Assembly (NCBI GenBank): GCA_013115135.1
Contig: JABANP010000016.1
Coordinates: forward strand, 186,001 to 250,000
DNA length: 64,000 nt
Direction: 5' to 3'
DNA from: Perkinsus olseni
Lineage: Eukaryota > Perkinsozoa > Perkinsida > Perkinsidae
Shown here: positions 12,001 to 25,369 of the stretch, in pieces
How the letters are laid out: every line of letters starts with the position of its first letter
Position numbering within the stretch: position 1 is the first letter of the stretch
The notes under the pieces: generated by a model
Told to the model about the DNA's origin: nothing
Databases searched by the model: none
The model's input: the letters and a program-made list of their open reading frames with translations, nothing else
Translations under genes and position numbers: made by a program

Positions 12001-12317
12001 AGGCGAAGTTGATTGAGAAGAACAAGAAGGAGAAGGCGGAGCGGAAGGCCAGAAAGGAAGGCCCCACTAACGATAGGTATGGCGTCCCTTGCAATGGGAG
12101 TGGGTTCGTACAACAGTGGCGTCGTGACTCCGTGAAGTGAGGCTTCCGACTTGACGGTGCTGTATTCATTAGGGCTCCTCGCAAGATCCGAACCACTGCG
12201 TTGATGGCTGCTGCTGCGGACTCGGCTGGTCGAGACGTACGACGTTCGGAAGCCAAACGAAAAGAGGGGCGGAGCGATGCGACGGCGGCCGGTGGCAGCA
12301 AGCGGGTCAAGCTGTAG
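9042..12317 (+). CDS. MPP10: U3 snoRNP protein MPP10
   Basis: Nucleolar component of the small-subunit processome. MPP10 binds Imp3 and Imp4 in the U3 snoRNP and is needed for early 18S rRNA cleavages. About a dozen exons separated by introns of 43-57 bases were read. Recognised blocks in order are DLDQIWQEID; LFKLSDMNDFLEMED; very acidic stretches; LMYSDFFDAPE; the coiled-coil ADMENEIEEMEREQLD; the hallmark TMTGEATGSSRPLNSLLEQH; IDVDAIIRQRVADETYDDVI; LNFQKSRLGLADVYAKQYE; LRKLFAKLMHKLDTLTNQNF; and a lysine-rich tail ending KRVKL before the stop at 12315-12317. The start at 9042 gives a short leader with AWIRQVDQVCSAL. Two junctions (about 9768-9900 and 10990-11130) remain uncertain. Introns include one with the 18-base motif at 10033 and one with the CTTCGCTCCGC motif at 11770. 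Confidence 0.92.
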
Positions 12318-12685
12318 TCGTCTACTCAGCGATGCATCGGCATCAACGTATTTACGTACACGTTCCTGTTTCTATAGTACTTGTACGTTTAGAGTTAGAA
12401 TGCGCTAGGAGGCCCCTCTGAACTCAGTGTCCCCCTATTGTGTGCCGCCTTCTTTTAACAGGGATGTCTGGATGGAGAGGTAGAGCTATGATAGAGGGGA
12501 CAGTCATTGTGTCGCCGTCGTACAGATCTGGTGTACGACCACAGGCTTCCAAGGTTGAAGGTGGCGCAACGCATGTGTTAGCTATGGATGACGATATCCT
12601 ACGACCCTGGAGTGATGCTCAAGACCTCTGCCAGTGTAGTTAGGACCCCCGACCCCCCTCAGTCAATTTCTAAGCCCCCGCCCCT

Positions 12686-14146
12686 ATGTCCAGACAATTC
12701 CGCGGAGAAGAGCATGAGCCTACCTGGGAGGAGGTCAAGGGCCTTCTAGCCGACCCCGAGGCCCCAGTGGAGCAGAGGTAGTCAGCAATCCCCTGCTACC
12801 ATCTGTCAAGGCATTTCGTATTAACGCAGGTACCGTGCCCTATTCTACGCACGGAGCCGCGATGACTCTGAAGCGATTGAAGCTCTTTATAAGGTTTTGG
12901 AGCCCGAAACAAAATCGGTATGTGCATGCGTGCTGTTCATACCACTCCTTACGGAACTTCTCAGGTTCTCCTCCGACATGAAGCATGCTACTGCATCGGT
13001 CAGATGGAGCACGGGCTTGAGGGCGCATGGAAGCTCGAGAACGTAATGGATGATGTCAACGAGCATCCTATGGTAGGAATACCTCGCGGCGTATCTTTGG
13101 CTCGACGGTGGAAGATACGAGATAGGTCAGGACGAAGCATGTTATTGGACCATGTTAGGTGCGTCACGAGGCTATTGAGGGTCTTGCCGCTTGTGGCTCC
13201 GTCGACTCTCTCGAGAAGATCCGTCCGTACCTAACTCACGAGAACGAGGCCATCCGTGACACCGCTACCTTGGCCGTCGAGTCCCTCGAGAGTAGGCCCA
13301 CTACTACTGCTATAGAGCCACTCCCCTTCATTCCGCCCTGCAGATCTGAAGAAGACGAAGGACACGGACGCCCAGCGCAGTGAGTTCAACACTGTGGACC
13401 CCATCGGAGCCAAGGCCCGTCAGCACGCCACTAAGACTGAGGAGGTAGGCCCCTGCCGCGTCCCTGGTCGACCCCCTATTGCCCTCCTCCGGTCAGGCCG
13501 CTCGCCATCTGATGGACCCCAAGGCGAAGCTCTCTGATCGATACGCAGCCATGTACCAGCTCCGTGCTGCTACCTTGCCTGGCTCAGTGTAGGCCTGTCG
13601 TCGATCTCTGGTTTGTCCCTCTACACTTATCGTCGTCAGGTCTCCCGATCCCGAGGCTTTGAAGGCTCTCGCTCGAGTCTTGAGAGAGGACCACTCCTCG
13701 GCCTTGATGAGGCACGAGCTTGCCTTCGTCGTGGCACAGGTTGCATTCGACGCCGATAAGGAGATGGTGAGTACAGCCTCGGCCGGACTCTGCCACCGTT
13801 TCATCGCTCCCGCTATGGCAGACCCTTTCGAGTGTCAAGGCCCTGATTGACTCAGTGAAGGACACTGATGAGGCATGCATGGTCCGTCATGAGTCCGCTG
13901 TAGCACTCGGCTCCGTCGGCGGCGACGAGGCCACCAAGTTCCTCAGGGAATACGTCCAAAGGCCTGTCAACCATAATGAGGTACCTCTCCTGCCTCTCTC
14001 GAGTCCCCTTTGCGTTACTCCACTATTCTCCTCAGGATGAAGCGGTTGTTGTCGAGAGCTGCAAGGTGGCCTTAGACGCCATCAACTTCTGGTCGGACAT
14101 GACCACCGGCACTGAGGAGTCGACCGCCGCTGTGACCGCCGCCTAA
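12686..14146 (+). CDS. DOHH: deoxyhypusine hydroxylase
   Basis: HEAT-repeat diiron enzyme that completes hypusine formation on the translation factor eIF5A in the cytosol. The start MSRQFRGEEHEPTW leads to an exon ending at a GTAGTC donor. Downstream exons carry the four His-Glu metal-ligand motifs expected of the family: LLRHEACYCIGQM (about 12968), VRHEAIEGLAACG (about 13156), LMRHELAFVVAQV (about 13700) and VRHESAVALGSVG (about 13880). All four are intact, arranged in two symmetric halves around a central spacer, as in known DOHH. The last exon ends FWSDMTTGTEES and a short alanine-rich tail; stop at 14144-14146. Introns are 45-70 bases. It follows MPP10 head to tail with about 370 bases between, and no shared regulation is visible. 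Confidence 0.93.
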
Positions 14147-14386
14147 GCCGCCGAAACGTATCATCAAAGCTGCCAGTAACATTAACCTCGGATCTGGCCA
14201 GCGTGACCGAGTTAGACATGGGGAAGGAGGCAGTTAGCGTACTCTACTTAAAGCGAGTTTCTTTTCAAGTACTGTCGTATCTTTTCACTGGGTATCTTAC
14301 ATGCTTGAGTTCAGTCATAACCACGACGGTCTCTGGAATACAGTCGTTTGTAGCGTCGTCGTTGGCGTCGATCTTCGGGGTTGAAT
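14147..14386. other. intergenic spacer
   Basis: Short gap between DOHH and the next plus-strand gene. No terminator, RNA gene or repeat was recognised. Confidence 0.4.
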
Positions 14387-16685
14387 ATGGCTGAGGCTCC
14401 TCCGGGAGATATCAGCGGCAAGTCGCCAAGCGACGGTGGAGGGGGACATGGCAGTGTGGCCAGTGGCCCAACCTCCGACCCCGCCACAGTATCGGGCATA
14501 CTATACTTCAACTGTAATATCGGGGATGTATCGCTGCCATTGAAGCACTCTCTCCCTTGGATCAGTCGTGGACACGCGGATGGGCCCAGCAGCGTCTCCT
14601 AAGGAAGGGAAGTCCTCGGCGGCGGTAGTAGACGCGGCCACAGCAGCAGCCTCGGGCAGAGGTTCTGGAGGCTTGCTCACTGAGAGGTCGCCCGCTGCTG
14701 GGCCACGCTATGCTTTCTGTCTTCGAAGTAATGTTTTCTCCCAGTACTACATCAGCGAGAGCAGGTAGTCGGGTAGTGTGGACCCACGGCCTTCGAACCT
14801 GCTCTGAATAGGTTCGCCGACGCGCTCATCATTCCTGCGGCTTTTGAGTGGCCTCTGGAGCTTTGCCTAGTAGTCCAGCCTGGACCGGTGAGCAGCTAGA
14901 GGTGTCAGAAAACAGGTTTGGCATGTATCGGGGATTCTCAGGGCGTTCCGTTTCCATCGACCCTTCCGTGGTCCTGTGGCAAGGATGACAAAAAGGTCGC
15001 TAAGGGCGGGAGCACTCCGCCTGGCCGCCCTGAGGCTAAAATAGTTGGAGAGCCTCTGAAGGTGAGACAACCCGCCTGGAGGGCCTCTGGTCTCTCCAGT
15101 TTTAATTAGATATCATACAAAGAGGCTGGCAGAGGTGGCCATATGGTGGACCGCTGGGTCCAATTCACACATGAGAACAGGCTTCTAGAGGTAGTAGTGG
15201 TAGTAGCATCGAGGCAGGCGTATTGCGGGTATGCAGGTTCGGATACAGTACAGTGTTTGCAAGGCCTGGGATATTGCGAGCGACAGTATAAACCCTGACG
15301 AAGCTAGTAAACCCTACATACTGCAGATCATCAAGATGGTTAACAACCCGGCCGGGGTAATCGTCTCGACTGTCCGAGGAAGTGGGGAAATTCCGAGGTC
15401 AGGTGCTGCCCTACGCTCTCTACCATGTTGCTTCTGTTGCCAATAAGGATAAGACTGCTCTCATTCTCATGCATGCGATGGACTACACCGCTACGCTCCG
15501 CTTTTTTGGCCGCCTTTCGGAACAGGAGGTAGGCTTCCCAGGGATGTGCCGCACTCCCATTGGGACGCGGGTAGAGGGCCGAGGAGCTCGTCGTAGGAGT
15601 CGTGATACGGATGCCCGAGGGGTTGTGGCGATCGCTCCTTCTCGACTGCACTGTTGCTCAGGTGTTCAGGGTCTCCGCAGGGGACCGACCAGTGCGGAGG
15701 CTCCTCTATCTGTTCAGCAACATCGGCTGCTTCCTGAGGGCGTTCGTGACAGTATACAGACATAATCAGCTCAAGGAGTATCTCAGTCATGTACAGTCTC
15801 AAGTTCGAGAACTCGCTTCTGGAGGATCGGTAGTGCCAGGGAGGGCAGTCGAGTGAACGTGATGGAGTCCCGAGGGGAATTTCGTGGCGCGTGACAGAGT
15901 TGGCAGCAGGAGTGGCCTTGCTGGTACTTTTCGATGCTGCTCAGAAACTGACACCCCAGCAGCGGCTCAATCGACTGCAGAATATTCTCAATCGTCTATT
16001 GGAAGCGCTCGTCGACTTCACCACCACTCAGCTACCACAACACTTTTTTCATGATCTGGATGATGCATGCAGACCCAAACTTCAGCAATAGCAACCTCGT
16101 TATCGGGGGGGTCCTGTGCGTCCATGTCTGCTCGGTAAGAATCGCAGTGACGGCCTCAGCTGCCATGGTCCCTGTTCTAGGCTGTACTAGCAATGCCTCG
16201 TCAGCTGAAGTTCGTAGGGAAGGAAGATCCCATCAGTCCAGTTGCCGCAGGGATCTGGTTGGCACTCCTCAGAGCCACTTTCTTATTCTACTTGATGGTG
16301 ACTGACGCGGTCCAGCTTCGCTCCGCCGTTTTTATGAGGTATCTTTCAGTTGAGCGAGCAACTCGACCCAGCAAGGATATCAGAGTTCATCCCCGATGAG
16401 ATCTACTCCCTGGTCCGCGGCGTTGGCTTTGATGTAGCCAACCCCACTTGGTCTCCGACTTGGACGTCTGTCGTTGACCAGGTCCGAGCCAAAGCCAATA
16501 TACAGTTCCAAATGCGCATTCTACAATCCCGCGGATTACAGCCTCCAGCAAAATCTGACAGCGCCCTGGAGAGTTCGGCAGCAGCAGAAGTACGGATGCC
16601 CGAGAGAGCCGGGGCCCTGCTCAGAGACATGCTCAGTGAGAAGCTGTATGACGTGACGAAGATTATACATAACCGTCCAGAGTGA
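14387..16685 (+). CDS. unidentified multi-exon protein
   Basis: Not recognised. The ATG at 14387 opens a low-complexity glycine/serine leader (MAEAPPGDISGKSPSDG). In-phase exons then include FADALIIPAAFEWPLELCLV; GVPFPSTLPWSCGKDDKKVA; YKEAGRGGHMVDRWVQFTHE; VRIQYSVCKAWDIASDSINP; QVLPYALYHVASVANKDKTA; a helix-rich LLYLFSNIGCFLRAFVTVYR; a coiled LTPQQRLNRLQNILNRLLEA; and a last exon ending DVTKIIHNRPE before TGA. Introns of 45-55 bases support these joins. One (14888-14941) contains the 17-base dispersed motif, one (about 15830-15896) the 18-base motif, and one (about 16311-16349) the CTTCGCTCCGC motif. Several hydrophobic helices suggest membrane association, but no clean signal peptide is seen. 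No family name is justified. Confidence 0.5.
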
Positions 16686-16712
16686 GGCACCCTTGCATCT
16701 GGCAGGCCGTAG

Positions 16713-18749
16713 ATGGGCGGTCGGCTCAGGTTTATACCTCAAGGCTTCAGCGTGAGGGAGTTGATGCTGCAGTTGGCCAAGTGTGTGAAGGCTCGTAAGC
16801 CTGAAGGCAGCGTGAAGGCTAGAGCCGCTCCGAACAAAACTAGAGGCTCTACGACCACGGACTCGGAGCCACCAGAGAGCGATATCGTAATACAGGGCAT
16901 GGGTCCGACAACTGTCGGCATCCACAAAAAGACATACCGCATTTCGCCCGCCTCACTGGATTAAAGGGAATTGATGCTTGATTGAAGCAATGGTGCTGAT
17001 GATCGAGTTCGGGTGATATCACAGCCCTAGGATTAGCATAAACCCTCCTTATGATAGACTCGACAACTCGTGTGATGTTATCTCCTCGACAGTTTCAGTT
17101 TGGGCAGGTTCAAGTGACACCCAACGGCGTGTGTGACCGATCGAGCATAGGCTCCTTCCAGTCTATCGTAGCGAGAGTCGAACCCCTTTTCCAACGCTCC
17201 TTGCAGTGGAGCAAACGAGATCTTATCGAGAGCAACATCATGCAGGGCATAAGCATCGTAAAGATACTCTCTCCTCTCGTGGGCTCGAGGGTTCTTCCTA
17301 GGTACGACGAACAGCCAAACCTCTAGAGGCACTTCTGGCCAAGCGGAAGCCGCTGTCACAGATGATAGCAGAGGGCCGCCTGCCCAAGGACTATATCGAC
17401 CAAGTACGGAAAGCACGTGTTGCGAGCATGTACCACAACGATTCCACTGTTCAGCTATTCCCCGATGGTCTTACTGCCGCGCCCTTAGCGTTGCCATCCT
17501 CCCCCCTACGCAGACGCTCTAGCTCCTTCAACGAGAATAGGTAATCTCGTGAAGGGAGCTCCCGGGCCATCAGTATGGTGCCTCAGTCCTGCCTCTCGGG
17601 ACACCTCGTCAGCCAGGGGTGCTCGTGTGCGTCGTAAGTCGACCTCCTCTCTCGGCAGCGATCCTGCGGCTGCTCATCGGGAAGAGACGTCGAGTCCGAC
17701 ACCAGCCCAACTGAATGGCACCGTGAAGTCACCGGTGACCAGCGTTACCAATGCCCGTAATTTTCAACGCTCACTTCCGTTCTGATACAATTCCGTTGGT
17801 CCGCTCAGCGAAGCCTGCGGTGGTTGCGTCGGGACGCCCACCGGCCGCTACAGAGGCCGTTCGGACATCTATGGAACCAGCTGTGGCTCAGCCTCCTACA
17901 AGCCAGGCTCCCGCGACGAGGGCGGCCGAGGCTCCCAAGTCTATCATGCCTCCCCCTCCTCGCTCTCAGGGGCCTCCCTCGCAGGCTAGGAAAGGTACAG
18001 CCTCAATGGTCACGAGACACTCAATAGATCCTGTGCAGGTTCACCCCCTCCGCCGCCGCCGGGAAGCTTCCCTGGTGGAGTCATCCCCCTGCCTGATATC
18101 CCCGACGATACCCGGCAATACTCTGGAGGGTCCAACACCCCTGTCCAGCGGGGCGGAGGAGCATTCACCCCTCAAAAGGCAGTCGCCACGCCCTTCCTAC
18201 AGCTGCTGGATGCGTTCTGTAAGAAGGCCTGTGGGAGTGCCGGTGCTGCTGAAGGCGGAGGTCATCACGGCGCTGGAGGCCATTCAGGAACCGTGCACTA
18301 TTTCCATCAGTAGTGGGAGGGCAGCCTCTACTAGTCTAGGTAGTGCTTCCTTTCCAGGTACCATTTGCATCAGTACCATCGCTCGGTGCATCACAACGCC
18401 CCACAGGTCATGCAGCTGACCAGCCCTGTCCCGCCAGGTACGGCCCTTCCCTAGGACTGCTCCAAGTAACAGCGCAGGTACTCATCACTCTCGTTCTCCC
18501 TCACCCGGCCAGGCAGCCTTCCCGGCTCCCGTGGCCCATGGCCTCCGGACAAGCATGTCCAGTGGTTCTTTGGCGGAATCCGCCCAAGGGCCGATCCAGA
18601 CGCAACAGCAGCCTCAAGTTCAACAGCAACAACAACGTCCTCAACGGCAAGGTACGTACCATTCTCGATGGTGGACGAAGTGGCTTTGTCTTTCAGGCCA
18701 ACAGAAGGTCCCCGGCGCTCATGGCCGTCAAAAGAAGCGGAGGCATTGA
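16713..18749 (+). CDS. unidentified proline/glutamine-rich protein
   Basis: Possible separate gene, or the 3' part of the preceding one. Readable segments are GGRLRFIPQGFSVRELMLQL (16713-16790), QFGQVQVTPNGVCDRSSIG and SIVARVEPLFQRSLQWSKRD (17095-17220), and a basic helix RLPKDYIDQVRKARVASMYH (about 17377). A long region of Ser, Pro, Ala and Gln follows (17500-18640) with PPPPRSQGPPSQ and a polyglutamine-like run (about 18600-18650). A final exon reads GQQKVPGAHGRQKKRRH before a stop at about 18749. The basic C-terminus and disordered composition suggest a nuclear or RNA-associated protein, but this is only composition. Exon joins between 16964 and 17051 are unresolved. Confidence 0.4.
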
Positions 18750-19134
18750 GTTTCTTCATCTCACGTGGAAGGCTTGTGTTGCCGCCAGTCACATCTGTTA
18801 CCATCAGGGATGAGCATTTTCCACGCTGATCACGTTGGAAAGATCGTAGTTATTTCTGCTACGAGTGCCGGAGGTGTTCACCGGTCCCCCCACTCGCCCT
18901 CATAGCACGGAAATCTGTATTTACCTTTGACGTGCATTCCGAGCGTGGGAATACTTGCTACTCTTTACCGGCAGAACGGAAATTCCAGTGAAGATGCCGA
19001 GCAACGCGAAGAGTTCGCAGAGGTTGACAGATCGTACTCGATTTTTGTGTGACATGGCTTAGAACAAAGGACAAGATATAGTCGAGAAACTAGTTGTATA
19101 TTGCACAACAGCTCCATTGCTGCTGATGCTGTCC
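18750..19134. other. convergent intergenic region
   Basis: The 3' ends of a plus-strand and a minus-strand gene face each other here. No RNA gene, repeat or clear polyadenylation signal was identified. Confidence 0.35.
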
Positions 19135-21261
19135 CTAATCAGCGTCCTCTTCTCCAGGATGCAACCAGCAGACAGGATTCTTCTTCAAAGTGGTGACGTC
19201 CATCTTATGGCCGAAGAGCTCACGAATGTTACCGATGCCGTACTGGATCATGGTAGGTCGCTCGACAGAGAGGCCCCAGGCGATCACCGACACGTCCTCG
19301 GGGATACCCTGAAAAGAATCTTTTTCCACCCACTTGTCGAGCATCGGATGGAAGGCGAAGATCTCCATACTGGGCTCAGTGTAGGGATTGTACGCTGGCT
19401 TGAAGCGGAGGTCCGTGAGACCCATACGCCGGAAGAACTCTCGGATGACCTGAAAAAGGGCCTTAGCAGCTGCCATGAGTCACGGGAACTGCCTTACGCC
19501 GATCAAGTTGCCGAGGGTGAGGTTACGGTCGGCAACGAAACCCTCCACTTGGTGGAACTCGGCGAGATGGGTAGCATCCAAAGTCTCATTGCGGAAAACA
19601 CGATCGATAGAGAAGCACTTCTTGGGCCTGGAAAGGGAGGGTGGTGGGTTTGGCAAGCCTCGAGGCTGCTGCTGCTCACTTGAAAACGCCGGTGCGGATG
19701 TAGTCCTGCCCCATCTCGTAGAGAACACGAGTACTGACAGCGGTGGTGTGGGTTCTAGCAGAAATAAATGGATCTTCTCTCAATGACCGGTGCCAGAGCC
19801 AACCTCAGGATATTCTTCCGAGACTCCTCCTCGGACCAGTCGTACCGCCAGCCGATAGAGCCGTAACCGCCAACTTCGTGCATTTTCCTAACCGACGAGC
19901 GACCATGGAAGCTGCCGCCCCGCAAGGCCCCGGCTTACTTGACATCATTCATGTAGTCCTTAGGGATCGTGTTGGTGTAGGCTGGCGAGGTGATGAAGAA
20001 CCTAAGACGACAGCACCATCAGGAGGGGCGTGCCTCTCCTCTCTTCTCTGGGGCACGTACGTATCATGAGCATCACGAGCGGGGTGTTGCTGGGGCTGGA
20101 AGAGGGCATCGAAGTTCCAGAAGGAGGACTCTAGATAACGGTTAGTGGGCATCTCTTCGAAGCCCATAAGGAGAAGGATATTCCTGTCAAAGAAGAACGA
20201 GTTGAGGAAGATGTGGTATTGAAAAGATACCCACCTGATCTCAGTCTTGACCTTGAGAAGGGGGTGCAGATGGCCGCCGCCAAGGTCCCGGCCGAGGGCA
20301 GTTTTCAAGTTGTAACTAATCACTTCAAAATGCCGCCACACCTCCTCATATGTACGACTACGGTTTGAACTGGACATCCTTCCAGGACTTATTCTGGATC
20401 ATCTCCTGAGTAAGCTCGGTCTCTTGCTTCACAATCTCTGTCCTGAAGTTGCTCGTCTTGTCCACCTTGAACCCTGTAGTCTTGGTGAGGTGTATCTGAT
20501 GAGGCCCAGTTGGCCGCCTCTGACGCCCTTCTTTCCCAAGGCTACCAATTTCCTCTTCTTGAGCATGTCCATGTCGCCCTTGGCAAGGGAGGCGGCCTCG
20601 CCCTTACTGACCTGCCGTAACGATGGCTGGTATGAACAACTAGAGCTGGAGAGACTACTACCTTGGTCAGCAGGTCGGCTACGGTATCCTCGATACCATC
20701 CTTGGCCTTGTCAGACACTGACACTTCCTTAGTGGCCTTGTCCATTGACAGCCAGCCGTTCTTCATGGCTGCACCGAAACCAATCTGAAACGGAAATCTC
20801 ACCGTGTACCCCATCTAAGAGATTCTATTACCTTGGCAACCCCTCCGAGAGAGGCAATAATATCTTTCTGAACACATGGGCCGTGCTCCTTGACGTAGGA
20901 AACAACCTGACGGGGGTGGCAACCATGGCGAAGACCATCTACACATCACCCCTCGGTAATTACCTGAGCTTCGGGGCTGCCAACAGTGGCGTACTGCTCG
21001 CCCTCCTCGGTCGTCGTCCACTTCTCCTCCTCGAAAGGTGTGGTGGTGACGTACTCAATAGACTGAGAAGCGGAGCGGAGCGTTACCGGAGTCAGTGGGC
21101 ACGAGGACCCATGGGACTACCTCTAAACTCTTGATGACGCCAACCAGCTTGGCATGGTCCCATCCTGCACTTTGCGCGAGAGTGATGGAGTCCTTGATAC
21201 CGTTACCCTGGTCGATAACGGTGAGGAGATTTTCCCGACTGAGAGGCAATCCTGGAGCCAT
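19135..21261 (-). CDS. FARSA: phenylalanyl-tRNA synthetase alpha subunit, cytosolic type
   Basis: Catalytic subunit of the cytosolic Phe-tRNA ligase, a class II synthetase that works as an alpha2-beta2 tetramer. From the ATG at 21261 the protein reads [20 protein letters not shown], then an N-terminal winged-helix part ([27 protein letters not shown]), and a central block [20 protein letters not shown]. The catalytic core has [20 protein letters not shown] with [10 protein letters not shown] (about 20140), [39 protein letters not shown] with [36 protein letters not shown], and the motif-3 region [20 protein letters not shown] with IRELFGHK. Stop at 19135. All class II motifs are intact. An intron near 21060-21117 contains the repeated GCTCCGCTCCGC motif. 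It runs tail to tail with the previous gene and head to tail with MSI1. Confidence 0.95.
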
Positions 21262-21406
21262 CTAGAGGACAGTAATGAATGTTGGTAATAAACACCTAAC
21301 CCGAAGATAGTAGGACATCCCGGCCCCTCAACACGACAAGGACGCCAAAGTACGTTGCTTCGAAACGCCAGGCAAACGTCTCAATTCAGTAGTAGGGAAG
21401 AGGACA

Positions 21407-23362
<1,956 letters not shown>

Positions 23363-23607
23363 TTTGTGGTGGGCCCCTTTGCTGTGAGCGCTACAGTGGA
23401 TACAGGTCCGGGGAAAAATGCCTGACGCAGGGATCGAACCTGGGCGGTTAGAGGGAGCTCTGAGTTCAGTCGAAGTCGCGCGCCCCTACAAGCGGGGACG
23501 CTTCCTGTGACATGCTCTTGTTCACTCTTGTTATGCAAGGAGCCCTTCGAAAGATGTCAGGAGTCGCCCCATCGTACAGCCGGGATTCCTAGGCAGGCGA
23601 CCAGGAA
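23363..23607. promoter_or_regulatory. divergent promoter region with tRNA-like B box remnant
   Basis: Spacer between the divergent MSI1-like and citrate synthase genes, presumably holding both promoters. On the minus strand at about 23430-23460 it contains AGGTTCGATCCCTGC, which looks like a T-arm/B box, followed by GTCAGGCATTTTT. A matching 5' acceptor strand and an anticodon arm were not found, so it is not called a tRNA. Confidence 0.35.
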
Positions 23608-25138
23608 GTGCTACCGGGACGTGAACAACTCGGACACGAGGAGGAGGTGGTCGGTGATTCAATCGCTAGCTACTGCGGCAGGATTCGGAAAAGCTCACAA
23701 CTCAGTAGTTTACAATTTTTTATCTCTTCATGTTATCCCGACAACTCCTGTCGCCCTCGAATCGGTATCTTGGGTTCTCGTTTTTATCACCATGCGGCTC
23801 CGGTCATCCAAGAGTTGAAGACCAAGGTCGAGCATCTGGCTGCTCGTGAGCAACCACGCCTCCTCGACATCAAGAAGAAGTACAAGGACGTCGTTATTGG
23901 TGATGTTACTGCTGGTATGGTCGTTGGTGGTATGCGTGGCATCAAGGCCATGATCACTGACACCTCCGACTTGGACCCTGTTGAGGGTATTCGTTATCGC
24001 GGTATGACTCTAAAAGAGGTCAACGCCGCACTTCCCAAGGCCCAACCTAACGGTAAAATCGGTCTGCCAGAGGGAGCGTTTTGGCTCCTGATGACTGGTG
24101 AGGTGCCCACTCCTGAGATTGTCTCTAATCTGAACGAGGAGATGCATCGTCGCAGTTGGCTGCCTGCTGATGTCATCGAGGCCATCGACGCCTTGCCGGC
24201 CTCTATGCACCCCTATGACCCAGCTGGCGATTGGCATCCTAGCGATGCAGCCCTACTCTCAGTTTACTCAGAAGCACTCTCAGGGTGGGCTGGCTAAGAA
24301 GGACTACTGGGAGTACATCCTCGATGATGCGATCACGTTGATTGCCCGCGTGCCTCAAGTGGCGGCTAGGGTATATCGAAGATCCTTCTACGACGGCATC
24401 TTCATCGAGACCGACCCTCACCTAGATTGGGCTGGCAATTTCGCTAACATGCTTGGCGTCTCGGAGGATGATAACTTTAAGGAAGCTACTCGTTTGTATC
24501 TAACAATGCATGCTGACCATGAGGGTGGCAACGTATCTTCCCACACGACCCATCTGGTTGGCTCTGCCCTCGCCGATCCCTTCTACGCTTGGGCGGCTGG
24601 TATCTGTGGCCTCGCTGGTCCCCTTCACGGTTTGGCTAATCAAGAGAGTCTCAACTGGCTGACGAGGCTCAGGGAGTATCACCAACGTCTCGGTATCGAG
24701 CCTAGCGTCGAGTCGGTGACGCAGTACGTGAAAGATACCATGGCCAAGGGCCTAGTGGTGCCTGGTTACGGCCATGCTGTTCTCAGAGCCACTGACCCCC
24801 GGTACGTTCTGGAGAGGGAGTTCTGTCTCGAGCACATCGCGGACGATCCGATGTTCAAGCTGTCTGAGGTCTGCTTTGAGACCATCCCGCCCATCCTGCA
24901 GGCTACTGGTAAAATTCAGAATCCTTACCCGAATGTGGACGCCCTGTCCGGCACTATGATGCTTCATTACGGCCTTAAGGAGTCGGACTACTACACAGTC
25001 ACTTTTGCCGTGTCCAGGACGCTGGGCGTGATGGCGCAGATGATCTGGGCCCGGGCTATGGCCATGCCAATCGAGAGGCCCAAGTCGGTCACTCTGGAGT
25101 GGCTGTCGAAAACTGCCTTCGACAAGGCTAGGAAGTAG
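23608..25138 (+). CDS. citrate synthase, mitochondrial type, with one extra base
   Basis: Condenses acetyl-CoA and oxaloacetate to citrate, the first step of the TCA cycle, probably in the matrix. The protein is of the type I eukaryotic form. It begins in the leader region (SRFYHHAAPVIQELKTKVEH) and runs without introns to KTAFDKARK at 25138. Active-site regions are intact: HADHEGGNVSSHTTHLVGSA (His), VVPGYGHAVLRATDPRY (His) and NPYPNVDALSGTMM (Asp). At 24214 a single T follows CAC CCC and precedes ATG ACC. Two long open frames (23608-24297 and 24170-25138) therefore share one protein, with the break inside the conserved HPMTQ turn. No intron can explain it. The ATG at 23608 may not be the true start; an upstream exon within 23500-23700 is possible. 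Confidence 0.92.
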
Positions 25139-25369
25139 AGCTTTGTAGATAATTTGGCCATAGGGGGCCTATCCACAGATTTTTGGTTTTTACGTAGCTA
25201 TAGAAGACACGATAATTGACCGATCAGGCGCCGTAGAAGAAGCCTCCACCGTTTTCCTGTCAACATATCCACTCTTTTCATTGTTAGTGTGAACGGCTGT
25301 TGTGTTGTGGACTGGGAGGGGTGCTCGGGTGATAACGGCAGAAGCAGTTGGTGTCCCCTTGGTTCCGGA
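25139..25369. other. intergenic spacer
   Basis: Short gap between citrate synthase and SmD3; the SmD3 promoter presumably lies here. Nothing else recognised. Confidence 0.35.

Noticed and set aside
14387..16685. Assignment of this gene as a peroxisomal PEX11-type membrane protein
   Set aside because: A vague likeness of helices and spacing only. No diagnostic motif was found, so no name is given.
23425..23500. Possible tRNA on the minus strand (B box plus a T-run)
   Set aside because: The T-arm is nearly right, but no 5' acceptor strand, D-arm or anticodon stem could be folded with it.
24780..24810. Idea that every CCC codon causes a frameshift in this genome
   Set aside because: The citrate synthase gene itself contains an in-frame CCC (GAC CCC CGG) that is read normally, and other genes do too. 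At most some CCC sites are involved.
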